Assembly: GCF_008923205.2 (NCBI RefSeq)
Contig: NZ_WBMS02000016.1
Location: forward strand, 125,035 to 189,034
DNA from: Actinomadura physcomitrii
GTDB lineage: Bacteria; Actinomycetota; Actinomycetes; Streptosporangiales; Streptosporangiaceae
Length of the DNA: 64,000 nucleotides
Reading direction: 5' to 3'
Positions 16,229-25,737 of the stretch are shown one piece after another. A program made the position numbers and the translations under genes. Position 1 is the first letter of the stretch. Each line of letters starts with the position of its first letter. The notes beneath the pieces are model-generated. The model had not been told where the DNA came from, ran no database searches, and was given only the letters and a program-made list of their open reading frames with translations.

Positions 16229-18031
16229 ATGAGCGTGGTCGAGGCACCGCCGTCACTCGACGTCGAGTCCGCGTTCGGTTCGTGGCTGGCGCGGTTCGAT
16301 CAGGCCGTGACCGGTGGCGCCGCCGAGGCGGTGGCCGGCGAGTTCGAGCCGGACGGGTACTGGCGCGACATCCTGGCTCTGACCTGGCGCTACCACACCT
16401 ACTCCGGCCGCGGCGAGATCAGGCGGGCGCTGGGCGCCGGACTCCTGGCCCAGCACCCGCGGAACCTGCGCCCCGCCGCGGACCGCACTCCGCCGCGCCT
16501 GGTGAAGCGGTCGTCGCGGATGGTGATCGAGGCGTACTTCGACTTCGACACCGACCTCGGCCGGGGAACCGGGTTCGTGCGGCTGCTCGTCGAGGACGAC
16601 CGGCTCGCCGACGCCCCGGTGTGGATCCTCCTCACCGCCCTGCAGGAACTGGCCGGGTTCGAGGAGCGCACCGGCAAGGCCAGGCCGACCGGGCTGGAGT
16701 ACTCGCACGGGTTCGCGGGCGGCAACTGGCTCGACCGCCGCGAGGAGGCGGCCGAGTACGCCGACCGGGACCCCGAGGTGATCGTCGTCGGCGCGGGCCA
16801 GTCCGGGCTGGTGCTCGGCGCCAGGCTGAACCAGCTCGGCGTCGACACGCTCCTGCTGGAGCGCACGCCCCGGGTCGGCGACGTGTGGCGCAACCGGTAC
16901 CACTCGCTGACGCTGCACAACGAGGTATGGGCGAACAGCCTGCCCTATCTGCCGTTCCCGCCCACGTGGCCGACGTTCCTGCCCAAGGACAAGCTGGCCG
17001 GCTGGCTCGAGGGCTACGCCGAGTACATGGAGCTGAACGTCTGGACCGCGACGGACTTCGAAGGGGCCGCCTACGACGAGGACCGCCACCGGTGGACGGT
17101 CCGGGTGAACCGCGGCGGCAAGCAGGAACGCGTCCTGCACCCGCGGCACCTCGTCCTGGCCACGGGCGGCGTGAGCGGCACCCCGCACCTGCCCGAGGTC
17201 CCCGGCCTGGACGATTTCGCGGGCACCGTGGTGCACTCCAGCGCGTTCGGAGACGGCCGGCAGTACGACGTCCGCGACGCGATCGTGCTCGGCACCGGCA
17301 ACAGCGGCCACGACGTCGCGCAGGAACTGCACGCCAGGGGCGTCTCGGTGACCATGATCCAGCGCAGCCCGACGTGCGTGGTCAGCCTGGTGCCGAGCGG
17401 CACGATGGTCTACGCGCTCTACTCCGAGCACGACCGGATCGAGGACATCGACCTGATCACCGCCGCCATCCCCTACCCGGTGCTGCGCGAGAGCTACCAG
17501 TTCCTCACCCGCAAGACCTGCCGCCTCGACCAGCAGCTCCTCGACCGGCTGAACGCCGCCGGATTCGAGACCGACTTCGAGCCCGACGGGACGGGCTTCC
17601 ACATGAAGTACCTGAGGCGCGGCGGCGGCTACTACATCAACGTCGGCTGCTCGGACCTCATCGCCGACGGGGAGATCAAGATCGTGCAGGCGCGCGACAG
17701 CGACGGGTTCGGGCCCGCGGGACTGCGGCTCAAGGACGGCCGGACCGTCCCCGCGGACCTCGTGGTGCTGGCGACCGGCTACGAGAACCAGCAGGAGTCC
17801 GTGCGCCGCCTCCTGGGCGACGCCGTCGCCGACAAGGTGGGTCCCATCTGGGGCTTCGACGAGGACCACGAGCTGCGGAACATGTGGCGCCCCACCGGCC
17901 AGGAGAACCTCTGGATCATGGGTGGAAACCTGCTCGAGAGCCGCCTGCACTCGCGCTTCCTCGCGCTGCAGATCAAAGCCGACATCGAGGGTCTCACTCC
18001 GACGGCGGCCGCCGGCCATGACGGACGCTGA
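16229..18031 (+). CDS. FAD-dependent monooxygenase (FMO/Baeyer-Villiger type) with N-terminal SnoaL-like region
   Basis: A 600-aa protein. Residues 185-600 form a class B flavin monooxygenase: FAD motif GAGQSG (188-193), the FMO-like segment FAGTVVHSSAF (330-340), NADPH motif GTGNSG (355-360) and a late ATGYE. Residues 1-175 look like a SnoaL/NTF2-like domain (WLARFDQAVTGGAAEAVAGEFEPDGYWRDILALTWRYHTY), which classical single-component enzymes of this class lack. It could insert oxygen next to a ketone or hydroxylate a pathway intermediate. The ATG at 16229 follows AGAGAGGA. It leads an operon with the next two genes, and its stop lies inside the following gene. Confidence 0.88.
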   Translation: MSVVEAPPSLDVESAFGSWLARFDQAVTGGAAEAVAGEFEPDGYWRDILALTWRYHTYSGRGEIRRALGAGLLAQHPRNLRPAADRTPPRLVKRSSRMVIEAYFDFDTDLGRGTGFVRLLVEDDRLADAPVWILLTALQELAGFEERTGKARPTGLEYSHGFAGGNWLDRREEAAEYADRDPEVIVVGAGQSGLVLGARLNQLGVDTLLLERTPRVGDVWRNRYHSLTLHNEVWANSLPYLPFPPTWPTFLPKDKLAGWLEGYAEYMELNVWTATDFEGAAYDEDRHRWTVRVNRGGKQERVLHPRHLVLATGGVSGTPHLPEVPGLDDFAGTVVHSSAFGDGRQYDVRDAIVLGTGNSGHDVAQELHARGVSVTMIQRSPTCVVSLVPSGTMVYALYSEHDRIEDIDLITAAIPYPVLRESYQFLTRKTCRLDQQLLDRLNAAGFETDFEPDGTGFHMKYLRRGGGYYINVGCSDLIADGEIKIVQARDSDGFGPAGLRLKDGRTVPADLVVLATGYENQQESVRRLLGDAVADKVGPIWGFDEDHELRNMWRPTGQENLWIMGGNLLESRLHSRFLALQIKADIEGLTPTAAAGHDGR

Positions 18032-19079
18032 GCCGCGGACCGGGCGGGCGGGCTCCGGCGAGTGGACCCGGCCGACGGTCGAGCGCGTCGCCGAAGGCGT
18101 CCACCGGGTACCCCTGCCCTTGGAGGGCGACGCTCTGCGGGCCGTCAACGTGTACGTCCTCGTCCACGACGGCGGCGCCACGCTCATCGACTCCGGATGG
18201 TCCTTCGGAGCGGGGATGGACACGCTGGAAGCCGCCCTGGGCACACTGGACCTGTCGATGTCCCAGATCGACCGGGTCCTGGCCACGCACTTCCACCGCG
18301 ACCACTACACGCTCGCGGTCCGGATGCGGCAGCGGTTCGGCACCCGCATCGCGCTGGGCGCCGGCGACCGGGAGTCGGTCGAAGGGGTGCTCGCCGGGCG
18401 CTCCGACGGCAGGCGCTCGTGGCTGCGGCACTGGGGAGCCGAGGCACTGCGGCCGGACCTGGACGCCCTGCCCGCGGAGCCCCCTTCCGTCTACGAGCCG
18501 CCCGACAGCTGGATCGAGGGCCCGGTGGACGTCGTGGTCGGCGATCGGACCCTGCGGGCCGTCCCGACGCCGGGGCACACGCGGGGCCACCACGTGTTCG
18601 CCGACGTCGACCACGGCCTGCTCTTCGCGGGCGACCACGTGCTGCCCGAGATCACGCCGTCGATCGGTGTCGAGGTCAGCCCCGCCGAGCTCCCGCTCGG
18701 CGACTTCCTGTCCTCGCTCCAGCTGATCCGGGAACTGCCCGACCTCGATCTGCTCCCCGCGCACGGCCCGCTCGGCCGCCGTTCGCACCGGCGCGCCGGC
18801 GAGCTGCTCGACCACCACCGGCTGCGCCTCGCCGCGACCCGCGCCGCCGTGGGCCGGGGACCGCGCAGCGCCTACGAGGTGGCGCGCCTGCTGCCGTGGA
18901 CCCGCCGCGAACGCCACTTCACCGACCTCGACCCCCGCAACCGAGTGCTCGCCGTGTCCGAGACGGCCGCCCACCTCGACGTGCTCGTGCGCGACGGGGC
19001 GCTGGACGCCGGATCCGACGACGGTGTCCGTGTCTATACCGAACCCCTACCGGAGGTCACGCCGTGCGCACAGCCATGA
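18018..19079 (+). CDS. Metallo-beta-lactamase-fold hydrolase
   Basis: A 353-aa MBL-fold protein with the dinuclear metal motif His91-x-His93-x-Asp95-His96 (ATHFHRDHY). HTRGHHVF, FAGDHVLPE and a late LLPAHGPLG supply the remaining ligands. After the core there is a helical C-terminal region (RSHRRAGELLDHHRLRLAATRAA), as in MBL proteins that hydrolyse thioesters or other esters. A thioesterase or lactonase acting on a pathway intermediate is plausible. The ATG overlaps the monooxygenase stop by 14 nt, implying coupled translation. Confidence 0.9.
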   Translation: MTDAEPRTGRAGSGEWTRPTVERVAEGVHRVPLPLEGDALRAVNVYVLVHDGGATLIDSGWSFGAGMDTLEAALGTLDLSMSQIDRVLATHFHRDHYTLAVRMRQRFGTRIALGAGDRESVEGVLAGRSDGRRSWLRHWGAEALRPDLDALPAEPPSVYEPPDSWIEGPVDVVVGDRTLRAVPTPGHTRGHHVFADVDHGLLFAGDHVLPEITPSIGVEVSPAELPLGDFLSSLQLIRELPDLDLLPAHGPLGRRSHRRAGELLDHHRLRLAATRAAVGRGPRSAYEVARLLPWTRRERHFTDLDPRNRVLAVSETAAHLDVLVRDGALDAGSDDGVRVYTEPLPEVTPCAQP

Positions 19080-20203
19080 GCGACCTGCTCGACTTCGACG
19101 TCCCCTTCTTCGCCTTCTCGCACTGCCGCGACGTCGTCGCGGCCGTCACCAACGCCGGCGGCGTCGGCGTGCTCGGCGCGGTGGCCCACACCGCCGAGGA
19201 CCTCGAGATCGACATGAAGTGGGTCGAGAACGAGATCGGCCCGGGCGCGACGTACGGCGTCGACCTGCTGATGCCCTCGAAGTTCACCGGCGCCAAGCAG
19301 GGCGGGCTGTCCCGCGAGGAGCTGCGCGCCCAGATCCCCGAGGAGCACCGGGCCTTCATGGACGGCCTCCTCGACCGGTACGGCATCCCGCCCCTGCTCG
19401 ACGTCCCCCGCGAGCAGCGGGTCAAGCGCGCCGGCCTGCAGGTCGACCCCAAGAGCATGACGCCGCTGCTCGACATCGCCTTCGCCCACGACATCAAGGT
19501 GATCGTGTCCGGGCTGGGCTCCCCGCCCGCCGAGGTGATCGAGCGGGCGCACGCGGCGGGCGTGGTCGTCGGCGCCCAGGCCGGAACCGTCGAGCACGCG
19601 CGCCGGCACAAGGAGGCCGGGGTCGACTTCGTCATCGCCCAGGGCACCGAGGCCGGCGGGCACACCGGCGACATCACCACGATGGTCCTCGTCCCCCAGG
19701 TCGTGGACGCCGTCGCGCCCCTTCCCGTCCTCGCGGCCGGCGGCATCGCCAACGGCCGCCAGGTGGCGGCGTCCCTGGCCCTCGGCGCCGCCGGCGTCTG
19801 GTGCGGTTCGGTCTGGCTGGGCACCGAGGAGGGCGAGAGCACGCCGGCCGAGCGCGAGCGCTTCATCGCCGCCCGCTCGCAGGACACCACGCGTTCGCGC
19901 TCGTTCACCGGGAAGCCCTGCCGCGTCCTCAAGAGCGCCTGGACGGAGGCCTGGGAGCAAGAGGACGCCCCGCAGCCCCTCCCCATGCCGCTGCAGAGCA
20001 TGCTCGTGGACCGGTCGCGTCGCCGGGTGCAGCGCGTCGCGCACAAGAAGGACTCCCGCGCCCCCGAACTGCTCAGCCCGTTCATCGGCCAGATCGTCGG
20101 CCAGATCACGAGCATCAAGCCGACACGCAGGGTGATGACCGAGATGATGGAGGAGATGGCCGAAGCGATCGCCCGCCTCGACGACATCATGTCCGAGGAC
20201 TGA
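19064..20203 (+). CDS. Nitronate monooxygenase-like FMN enzyme
   Basis: A 379-aa TIM-barrel flavoprotein of the 2-nitropropane dioxygenase / nitronate monooxygenase family. The signature GTEAGGHTGD carries the family's catalytic-type His200. AAGGIANGRQVAASLALGAAGVWCGSVWLGTEE forms the FMN phosphate-binding end. Members in lipid clusters are often of uncertain substrate; several act like enoyl reductases. The GTG at 19064 lies 7 nt after GGAGG and is preferred over the ATG at 19076, which overlaps the previous stop (ATGA) but is too far from the ribosome site. It ends the island. Confidence 0.88.
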   Translation: MRTAMSDLLDFDVPFFAFSHCRDVVAAVTNAGGVGVLGAVAHTAEDLEIDMKWVENEIGPGATYGVDLLMPSKFTGAKQGGLSREELRAQIPEEHRAFMDGLLDRYGIPPLLDVPREQRVKRAGLQVDPKSMTPLLDIAFAHDIKVIVSGLGSPPAEVIERAHAAGVVVGAQAGTVEHARRHKEAGVDFVIAQGTEAGGHTGDITTMVLVPQVVDAVAPLPVLAAGGIANGRQVAASLALGAAGVWCGSVWLGTEEGESTPAERERFIAARSQDTTRSRSFTGKPCRVLKSAWTEAWEQEDAPQPLPMPLQSMLVDRSRRRVQRVAHKKDSRAPELLSPFIGQIVGQITSIKPTRRVMTEMMEEMAEAIARLDDIMSED

Positions 20204-20270
20204 GCCGTCCACCGTCACCTGGGAAGAGACCACCGGCTGATCCGCCGGGTCGGGGGGCCAAGGGCCCGGG

Positions 20271-21761
20271 TCAGGCGGCGGGAGTCGTGTCCGCTCGGAC
20301 GGTGTCGCCGGTTTCCCGCCCGGCGGGCTCGGCGGGGGCGGGCCTGGCGCGTCCGGGAAGGAGCAGGGTCAGCGGGACGGCCACGGCGGTGAACCCGACC
20401 GACCACCAGAACGCCGCGGCGAAGGCGTCGGCGAGCGCGTCCGGCGTCCGGGCGCCGGACGCGGTGTGCTGCAGGATGACCGCGAGCACGGCCGTCCCCA
20501 CGGAACCGCCGATCTGCATCGCGACGCGGGAGATGATGCTGGCGTGCGGCACGTCGGCGCGATCCAGCCCGGTATAGCCCGCGCTGGCCAGCGGGATGTT
20601 CACCGCGCCCATGCCGAAGCCGCGGACCAGCAGCGCCGCCATCAGCGGCACGATGGAGGTGCCGGCGGTGACGAACGCGAACGGCACGGTCGCCGCCGCG
20701 ACGACGGCGAAGCCGGTGAAGGCGATCCAGCGGGGCCCGTACCGGTCGGTGAACCTGCCGACGAGCGTGCGGGACATCAGGGTGCCGACGCCCTGCGGGA
20801 TCAGCAGCAGCCCGGCGCCCAGCGCGTCCTCACCGCGCACCTGCTGCAGGTACAGCGGAAGCAGCAGCATCGCCCCGTACAGGGTGGCGCCGGCCAGGAA
20901 GCTCAGCGCCGACGACGACGCCAGCGGACGGTGCCGGAACAGCCGGACGTCCACCAGCGCCCTGGACGAGCGCGGCACCGCCCACGCGACGAACCCGCCG
21001 ATGAGGGCCAGGCCCGCCAGCACCGGCAGCACGACCCGGAGGCTGGCGACGCCGTCGCCGCCCTCGACCTGGGACAGCCCGTAGATCACCGCGGCGACGC
21101 CCGGGGAGAGCAGCAGCAGCCCGACCGCGTCCAGCCGGACGCGGCTGCCGGCGGGGGCGGGGCGGTCGTCGGGCAGGTTGCGCAGCGCCAGCCAGGCGCC
21201 GACGGCGCAGAACGGGATGTTGACCAGGAACAGCCAGCGCCAGTCGCCGAGGTTCAGGATGATCCCGCCCAGCACCGGGCCCAGGATCGGCCCGAGCGCG
21301 GCGGGCAGGGTGACGGTGGCCATGACCTTGCCGATGTTGCGGCCGCCGGCCGCCTGCATGATCAGGGTGATCATCAGCGGCATCATCACGCCGCCGCCGA
21401 CGCCCTGCACGACGCGGAAGGCGATCAGGCTGGGCGCGTCCCAGGCCAGCGCGCACAGCACGGAGCCGAGCAGGAAGATCCCCAGCGCGGCCGTCCACAG
21501 CCGCTTGCCGCCCAGCACCGACTGCGCCCAGCCGGCGATCGGGATGGTGACGAACATCGCCAGCAGGTAGCCGGTGCTGATCCACTGGATGGTGCCGAGG
21601 GACGCGCCGAGGTCGCGGCCCAGGTCGTTGATCGCGACGCTGACGATGGTGGTGTCGAACACCACGGCGAGCGCGCCCACGATGACGGTGAACGCCAGCC
21701 GCCAGACCGCCGGGTCGACGCGGTCGTCGGGAACGGCGGTGGTTCCTTGGGGAGCGCTCAC
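20271..21761 (-). CDS. MFS transporter, DHA2 (EmrB/QacA-like) family
   Basis: A 496-aa integral membrane protein with about 14 hydrophobic segments. The DHA2 signatures are TTIVSVAINDLGRDL near the N-terminus, WISTGYLLAMFVTIPIAGW and RVVQGVGGGVMMPL. It probably exports drugs or pathway intermediates with proton antiport. The GTG start at 21761 follows AGGAG. It is divergent from a TetR gene, the usual arrangement for a regulated efflux pump. Start-to-start spacing is 92 bp and holds an imperfect inverted repeat (21771-21790). Confidence 0.92.
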   Translation of the reverse strand: MSAPQGTTAVPDDRVDPAVWRLAFTVIVGALAVVFDTTIVSVAINDLGRDLGASLGTIQWISTGYLLAMFVTIPIAGWAQSVLGGKRLWTAALGIFLLGSVLCALAWDAPSLIAFRVVQGVGGGVMMPLMITLIMQAAGGRNIGKVMATVTLPAALGPILGPVLGGIILNLGDWRWLFLVNIPFCAVGAWLALRNLPDDRPAPAGSRVRLDAVGLLLLSPGVAAVIYGLSQVEGGDGVASLRVVLPVLAGLALIGGFVAWAVPRSSRALVDVRLFRHRPLASSSALSFLAGATLYGAMLLLPLYLQQVRGEDALGAGLLLIPQGVGTLMSRTLVGRFTDRYGPRWIAFTGFAVVAAATVPFAFVTAGTSIVPLMAALLVRGFGMGAVNIPLASAGYTGLDRADVPHASIISRVAMQIGGSVGTAVLAVILQHTASGARTPDALADAFAAAFWWSVGFTAVAVPLTLLLPGRARPAPAEPAGRETGDTVRADTTPAA

Positions 21762-21770
21762 GGAACTCCT

Positions 21771-21790
21771 AAGGTACAGAGATGTGTCTT
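21771..21790. promoter_or_regulatory. Imperfect inverted repeat, possible TetR operator for the MFS gene
   Basis: AAGGTACAGAGATGTGTCTT pairs six of eight positions in each arm (AAG..ACA / TGT..CTT) around a 4-bp centre. It lies 10 bp from the MFS start, in the gap shared with the divergent TetR gene. Confidence 0.4.
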
Positions 21791-21853
21791 GTAGCTCCGA
21801 CCGTAGGCGCTGAGCATAAGATGCGCAAGTGTTCCCTATTTGTGGAGGGTGAG

Positions 21854-22435
21854 ATGGGCGAGCGGCGCCGAGGCCGGGCCCTGGAGGACGCGCTGCTCGA
21901 CGCGGCCTGGCAGCAGCTGACCGAGAACGGCTACGCCGCCTTCACCATGGAGGCCGTCGCCGCCCGTGCCGGCACGAGCCGTCCCGTGCTCTACCGCCGC
22001 TGGGCCGGCCGGCACGAACTCCTGCACGCCACCCTCGCCCACGTCAAGGACCGCACCCACCTGAACCTGCCCGACACCGGGACCCTCCGCGGCGACGTCC
22101 TGGCGGTGATGAAGCAGGCCAACGGCACCAGCACCGGCCTCACCGCCGTCATGACCGTGCACCTGGCCGACTACTACGAGGAGACCGGCACGAGCCCGGC
22201 CGAACTCCGCGAGCTGCTCCACGCCGGCCGCCGCCCCCTCCTGGACGCCCTCTACGACCGTGCCGCCGAACGCGGCGAGATCGACCCCTCCCGCCTCACC
22301 GACCGCATCAAGTACCTGCCCTTCACGCTGCAGCGGCACGAGATCCTGATGACCCACAAACCCGTCCCCGACGCCACCCTCGAGGAGATAGTCGACACCA
22401 TCTACCTCCCCCTCGTCCGCGCCGGCGGGGCATAG
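21854..22435 (+). CDS. TetR-family transcriptional regulator
   Basis: A 193-aa regulator with an N-terminal TetR HTH (ALLDAAWQQLTENGYAAFTMEAVAARAGTSRPVLYRRWAGRHELL), followed by a helical ligand domain of the TetR C-terminal type (MTVHLADYYEETGTSPAELRELL). The ATG at 21854 follows GGAGGGTGAG and is preferred to upstream in-frame starts. It is divergent from the MFS exporter, which is its likely main target. The molybdenum-hydroxylase operon starts 42 bp downstream behind palindromic sequence, so it may control that too. Confidence 0.92.
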   Translation: MGERRRGRALEDALLDAAWQQLTENGYAAFTMEAVAARAGTSRPVLYRRWAGRHELLHATLAHVKDRTHLNLPDTGTLRGDVLAVMKQANGTSTGLTAVMTVHLADYYEETGTSPAELRELLHAGRRPLLDALYDRAAERGEIDPSRLTDRIKYLPFTLQRHEILMTHKPVPDATLEEIVDTIYLPLVRAGGA

Positions 22436-22442
22436 CGATGCT

Positions 22443-22469
22443 AGCGAACGTTCACTTACTCTGTTAGTG
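22443..22469. promoter_or_regulatory. Overlapping inverted repeats before the molybdenum hydroxylase operon
   Basis: AGCGAACGTTCACT (22443-22456) is palindromic apart from one pair. It overlaps CACTTAC-TCT-GTTAGTG (22453-22469), which has one mismatch. The start codon at 22478 has no clear ribosome site, so the transcript may be leaderless. GTAAGTGAA (reverse strand) recurs before the ferredoxin gene near 27694. Confidence 0.5.
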
Positions 22470-22477
22470 TCCAAAAA

Positions 22478-24865
22478 ATGGTGGACATGCGACGGATGTC
22501 ACCGCTTGCGCAACCGAACGGGACCGCCACCGGGGCGGCCGCCGCCCGTTACTCCGGCGCCCGGGTGTCGCGAGTGGAGGACGCCCGGTTGCTCACCGGT
22601 CGCGGGACCTTCGTGGACGACGTGGTGCGGCCGGGGATGCTGCACGCGTGCTTCGTCCGCAGCCCGCTGGCCCGTGCGCGCATCCTGGGGATCGACGCGT
22701 CGGAGGCCCTGGCGCTGGACGGCGTGCACGCGGTGTTCACCGCCGAGGATCTCAATCCGGACGTGCGCGAGCAGTGGTACACGCTGACCGGCAAGGACGT
22801 TCCGGACACGCCGCGTCCGCCGCTGGCCGAGGACGAGGTGCGCTTCGTCGGGGATCCGGTGGCGCTGGTGGTGGCCGAGGACCGGTACATCGCCGAGGAC
22901 GCGGTGGAACTGGTGTCCGTGGACTACGACCCGTTGCCGCCGGTGGTCGACTATGTGACCGCGCGGGACGCGGAGGCGCTGGTGCACGCCGGCTATCCGC
23001 GCAACGTCGCGGGGGAGACGGCGGGACGTCCCGCGGCGGAGCTCGATCCGATCTTCGACGGCGCGCCGGTGGTCGTGCGGGAGACGATCTACCAGCAGGC
23101 GTACGCGCCGGTGCCGATGGAGACGCGGGGCATGGTGGCCGAGTGGTCGGCCCCCGACGGCGAACTGACGATCTGGGCGGCCACGCAGTCGCCGCACGAG
23201 GTGCGGCTGTTCTGCTCCCGGCTGCTGGGCCTGCCCGAGCACCGGGTGCGGGTGGTGATGCGCGACACCGGCGGCGGGTTCGGGCAGAAGGTCATGCCGC
23301 TGCGCGAGGACATGTGCGTCATGCTGGCCGCGCGCAAGCTGCCCGCCGCCGTGAAGTGGATCGAGGACCGCCGGGAGAACCTGATGTCGGCGGGGAAGTC
23401 GCGGCACGAGCACGGCGACGCCCGGATGGCCTTCGACGCCGATGGGACGATCCTGGCCGCCGCGATGGACTTCGTGCAGGACGTGGGCGCCTACCCGACG
23501 CCGTGGCCGGTGGGCACCGCCGGGGTCATCGGGATGCTCTTTCCCGGGCCGTACCGCATCGCGGACGCCACGTTCTCCTCGACCTGCGTGTTCTCCAACA
23601 CCACCGGCCGCGCGGCGTACCGGGGGCCGTGGCAGTTCGAGTCGGTGGCGCGCGAGGTGCTGCTGGACATCGCGGCTCGCCGGATGGGCATGGACCCGGC
23701 CGACCTGCGCCGCAAGAACCTGCTGAAATTCGACGACCTGCCGTTCAGCAACCCCAACGGCATGGGGGTCTACACCGACGTCACGCCGCTGGAGACGTTC
23801 GAGCACGGCCTCACGATGCTCGACTACGACGCGTTCCGCCGCGAGCAGAAGCGGGCCCGCGAGCAGGGCCGCTTCCTCGGCGTGGGCACATGCAGCTACG
23901 TCGAGCCGACCACCGCCGGCATGAACCTGCTGAGCACGGAAGGCGCGACGATCCGGATCGAGCCGTCCGGGAAGGTCAACGTCTACGTCTCCGGCGGGTC
24001 GTCCGGCAACAGCATCGAGACGACGGTCGTCCAACTCACCGCCGACGCGCTCGGCGTCGACATCGCCGACGTCAACACCGTCCAGGGCGACACCGCGGTC
24101 ACGCCCTTCGGCGGCGGCACGTCCGGCAGCCGTTCCGGCTCCATGACGGCCGGAGCCGTGGCCGAGACCGCGTCGGTGCTGCGCGAACGCATGACCGCCA
24201 TCGCCGCGCACTGCCTGGAGGCGGCGGTGGGGGACATCGATCTGATCGGCGGACGCGCCGCCGTCCGCGGGGTGCCGTCGGCCGGCATGTCCGTCGCGGA
24301 GATCGCCCAGATCGCCTACTTCCAGCCCGACGCGCTTCCCCCCGGCACGCCGCCGGGACTGGAGGCCAGCGGGCGCTACCGGGCGCGCGAGCCGATGATC
24401 TGGACGAACGCCACGCACGTGTGCACCTGCGAGGTCGACCCGGTCACCGGAGCGGTCACGATCCTGCGGTACATCGTCAGCGAGGACTGCGGTCCGATGA
24501 TCAACCCGAACGTGGTGGAGGGCCAGATCGCCGGCGGCACCGTCCAGGGCATCGGCGGCGCGCTGTACGAGCACCTCGCCTACGACGAGGACGGCAACCC
24601 CGTCACCACCACCTTCATGGACTACCTCCTTCCCACCGCCGTCGAGGTCCCCGCCATCGAATACGGTCACCTCGAGACTCCCGGTCCCGGCGAAGGGGGA
24701 TACAAGGGCGTCGGTGAAGGCGGCGCGATCGGCGCGCCGCCCGCGGTCGTCAACGCGGTCGCCGACGCGCTCGCGCCGTTCGGCGTCGAGATCACCCGGC
24801 TCCCGATAACGCCGGAGTCGATCGTCGCGCTGGTCCGCGGCGCGCAGAGGACGGTGACCGGATGA
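22478..24865 (+). CDS. Molybdenum hydroxylase large subunit (CoxL/XdhB-like)
   Basis: A 795-aa molybdopterin-binding subunit of the xanthine dehydrogenase / aerobic CO dehydrogenase family. An N-terminal ald_xan domain (GRGTFVDDVVRPGMLHACFVRS) precedes the Mo-binding domain with MRDTGGGFGQKVM and GEGGAIGAPPAVVNAV; Glu747 matches the family's catalytic glutamate. The active-site loop is AYRGPW (380-385), not the AYxCSFR of form I CO dehydrogenase, so CO is an unlikely substrate. It should hydroxylate an N-heterocycle, aldehyde or other activated C-H with water as oxygen source. The three subunits are encoded in the order large, medium, small with overlapping stops and starts. Confidence 0.92.
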   Translation: MVDMRRMSPLAQPNGTATGAAAARYSGARVSRVEDARLLTGRGTFVDDVVRPGMLHACFVRSPLARARILGIDASEALALDGVHAVFTAEDLNPDVREQWYTLTGKDVPDTPRPPLAEDEVRFVGDPVALVVAEDRYIAEDAVELVSVDYDPLPPVVDYVTARDAEALVHAGYPRNVAGETAGRPAAELDPIFDGAPVVVRETIYQQAYAPVPMETRGMVAEWSAPDGELTIWAATQSPHEVRLFCSRLLGLPEHRVRVVMRDTGGGFGQKVMPLREDMCVMLAARKLPAAVKWIEDRRENLMSAGKSRHEHGDARMAFDADGTILAAAMDFVQDVGAYPTPWPVGTAGVIGMLFPGPYRIADATFSSTCVFSNTTGRAAYRGPWQFESVAREVLLDIAARRMGMDPADLRRKNLLKFDDLPFSNPNGMGVYTDVTPLETFEHGLTMLDYDAFRREQKRAREQGRFLGVGTCSYVEPTTAGMNLLSTEGATIRIEPSGKVNVYVSGGSSGNSIETTVVQLTADALGVDIADVNTVQGDTAVTPFGGGTSGSRSGSMTAGAVAETASVLRERMTAIAAHCLEAAVGDIDLIGGRAAVRGVPSAGMSVAEIAQIAYFQPDALPPGTPPGLEASGRYRAREPMIWTNATHVCTCEVDPVTGAVTILRYIVSEDCGPMINPNVVEGQIAGGTVQGIGGALYEHLAYDEDGNPVTTTFMDYLLPTAVEVPAIEYGHLETPGPGEGGYKGVGEGGAIGAPPAVVNAVADALAPFGVEITRLPITPESIVALVRGAQRTVTG

Positions 24866-25737
24866 AGCCCGCCGCGTTCGACTACCACGTTCCCTCGACC
24901 GCGGCCGAGGCGGTCTCCCTGCTCGCCGAACTCGGCGAGGACGCCAAGGCCATCGCGGGCGGGCAGAGCCTCGTCCCCATGCTGGCCCTGCGGCTGGCCG
25001 TCCTGGAGCATCTGGTCGACCTGCGCCGGGTGGAGGGGATGCGCGGCATCGAGCGGCGCGACGGATCCCTGTGGATCGGCGCCGGCACGACCCAGGCCGC
25101 GATCGAGCGGGACGCCGAGGTCGCGTCGGCGGTGCCCCTGCTGGCGCGCGCCACCCCGCTGATCGGGCACTTCCAGATCCGCAACCGCGGCACCATCGGC
25201 GGGTCGCTCGCGCACGCCGACTCCGCCGCCGAGTACCCGGCGGTGGCGGTGGCGCTCGATGCGCGGCTGGAGGTGCTGTCGCCGCGGGGTGCGCGCACCG
25301 TCCCCGCCGGCGAGTTCTTCCACGGCATCTACAGCACCGCCCTGGAGGCCGACGAACTGCTGACCGGGATCGACATCCCCGTGTGGGACGGCCGCTGCGG
25401 CTTCGCGATCGAGGAGTTCGCGCGCCGGGCCGGAGACTTCGCCATCGCCGGCGCCGCCGTCGCCGTGCAGGTCGACGGCGACGGGAAGGTGTCGCGCTGC
25501 GGCATCGGCCTGCTGGGGCTCGGCTCGACGCCGCTACGCGCCGTGAAGGCCGAGGCGGCGGTGCTCGGATCCCCGGCCGCCGACGTCGCGCCCGCCGACG
25601 TGGGCGACACCGCCATGGCGACGCTGGAGTCGGTCCCTTCCGACCTGCACGCGTCCGCCGACTACCGCAAGCACGTCGGGGCCGTCATCGTGGCGCGTTC
25701 CTGGCAACGGGCCGTCCGGGAGGCGACAGATGCCTGA
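24862..25737 (+). CDS. Molybdenum hydroxylase FAD-binding medium subunit (CoxM-like)
   Basis: A 291-aa FAD-binding subunit. The FAD-contact motifs are AGGQSLVPMLALR near residue 35 and RNRGTIGGSLAHAD near residue 112. A CO_deh_flav_C-like C-terminal domain follows. It carries electrons from the Fe-S subunit to NAD or another acceptor. ATGA overlap with the large-subunit stop and a further overlap with the next gene show translational coupling. Confidence 0.93.
   Translation: MKPAAFDYHVPSTAAEAVSLLAELGEDAKAIAGGQSLVPMLALRLAVLEHLVDLRRVEGMRGIERRDGSLWIGAGTTQAAIERDAEVASAVPLLARATPLIGHFQIRNRGTIGGSLAHADSAAEYPAVAVALDARLEVLSPRGARTVPAGEFFHGIYSTALEADELLTGIDIPVWDGRCGFAIEEFARRAGDFAIAGAAVAVQVDGDGKVSRCGIGLLGLGSTPLRAVKAEAAVLGSPAADVAPADVGDTAMATLESVPSDLHASADYRKHVGAVIVARSWQRAVREATDA

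Noticed and set aside
13514..18031. A 1505-codon plus-strand open frame spanning the alcohol and aldehyde dehydrogenase genes
   Set aside because: Only its last 600 codons (from 16229) encode the flavin monooxygenase; the upstream part is an Arg/Gly-rich shadow of the two dehydrogenase genes and contains the operator and promoter.
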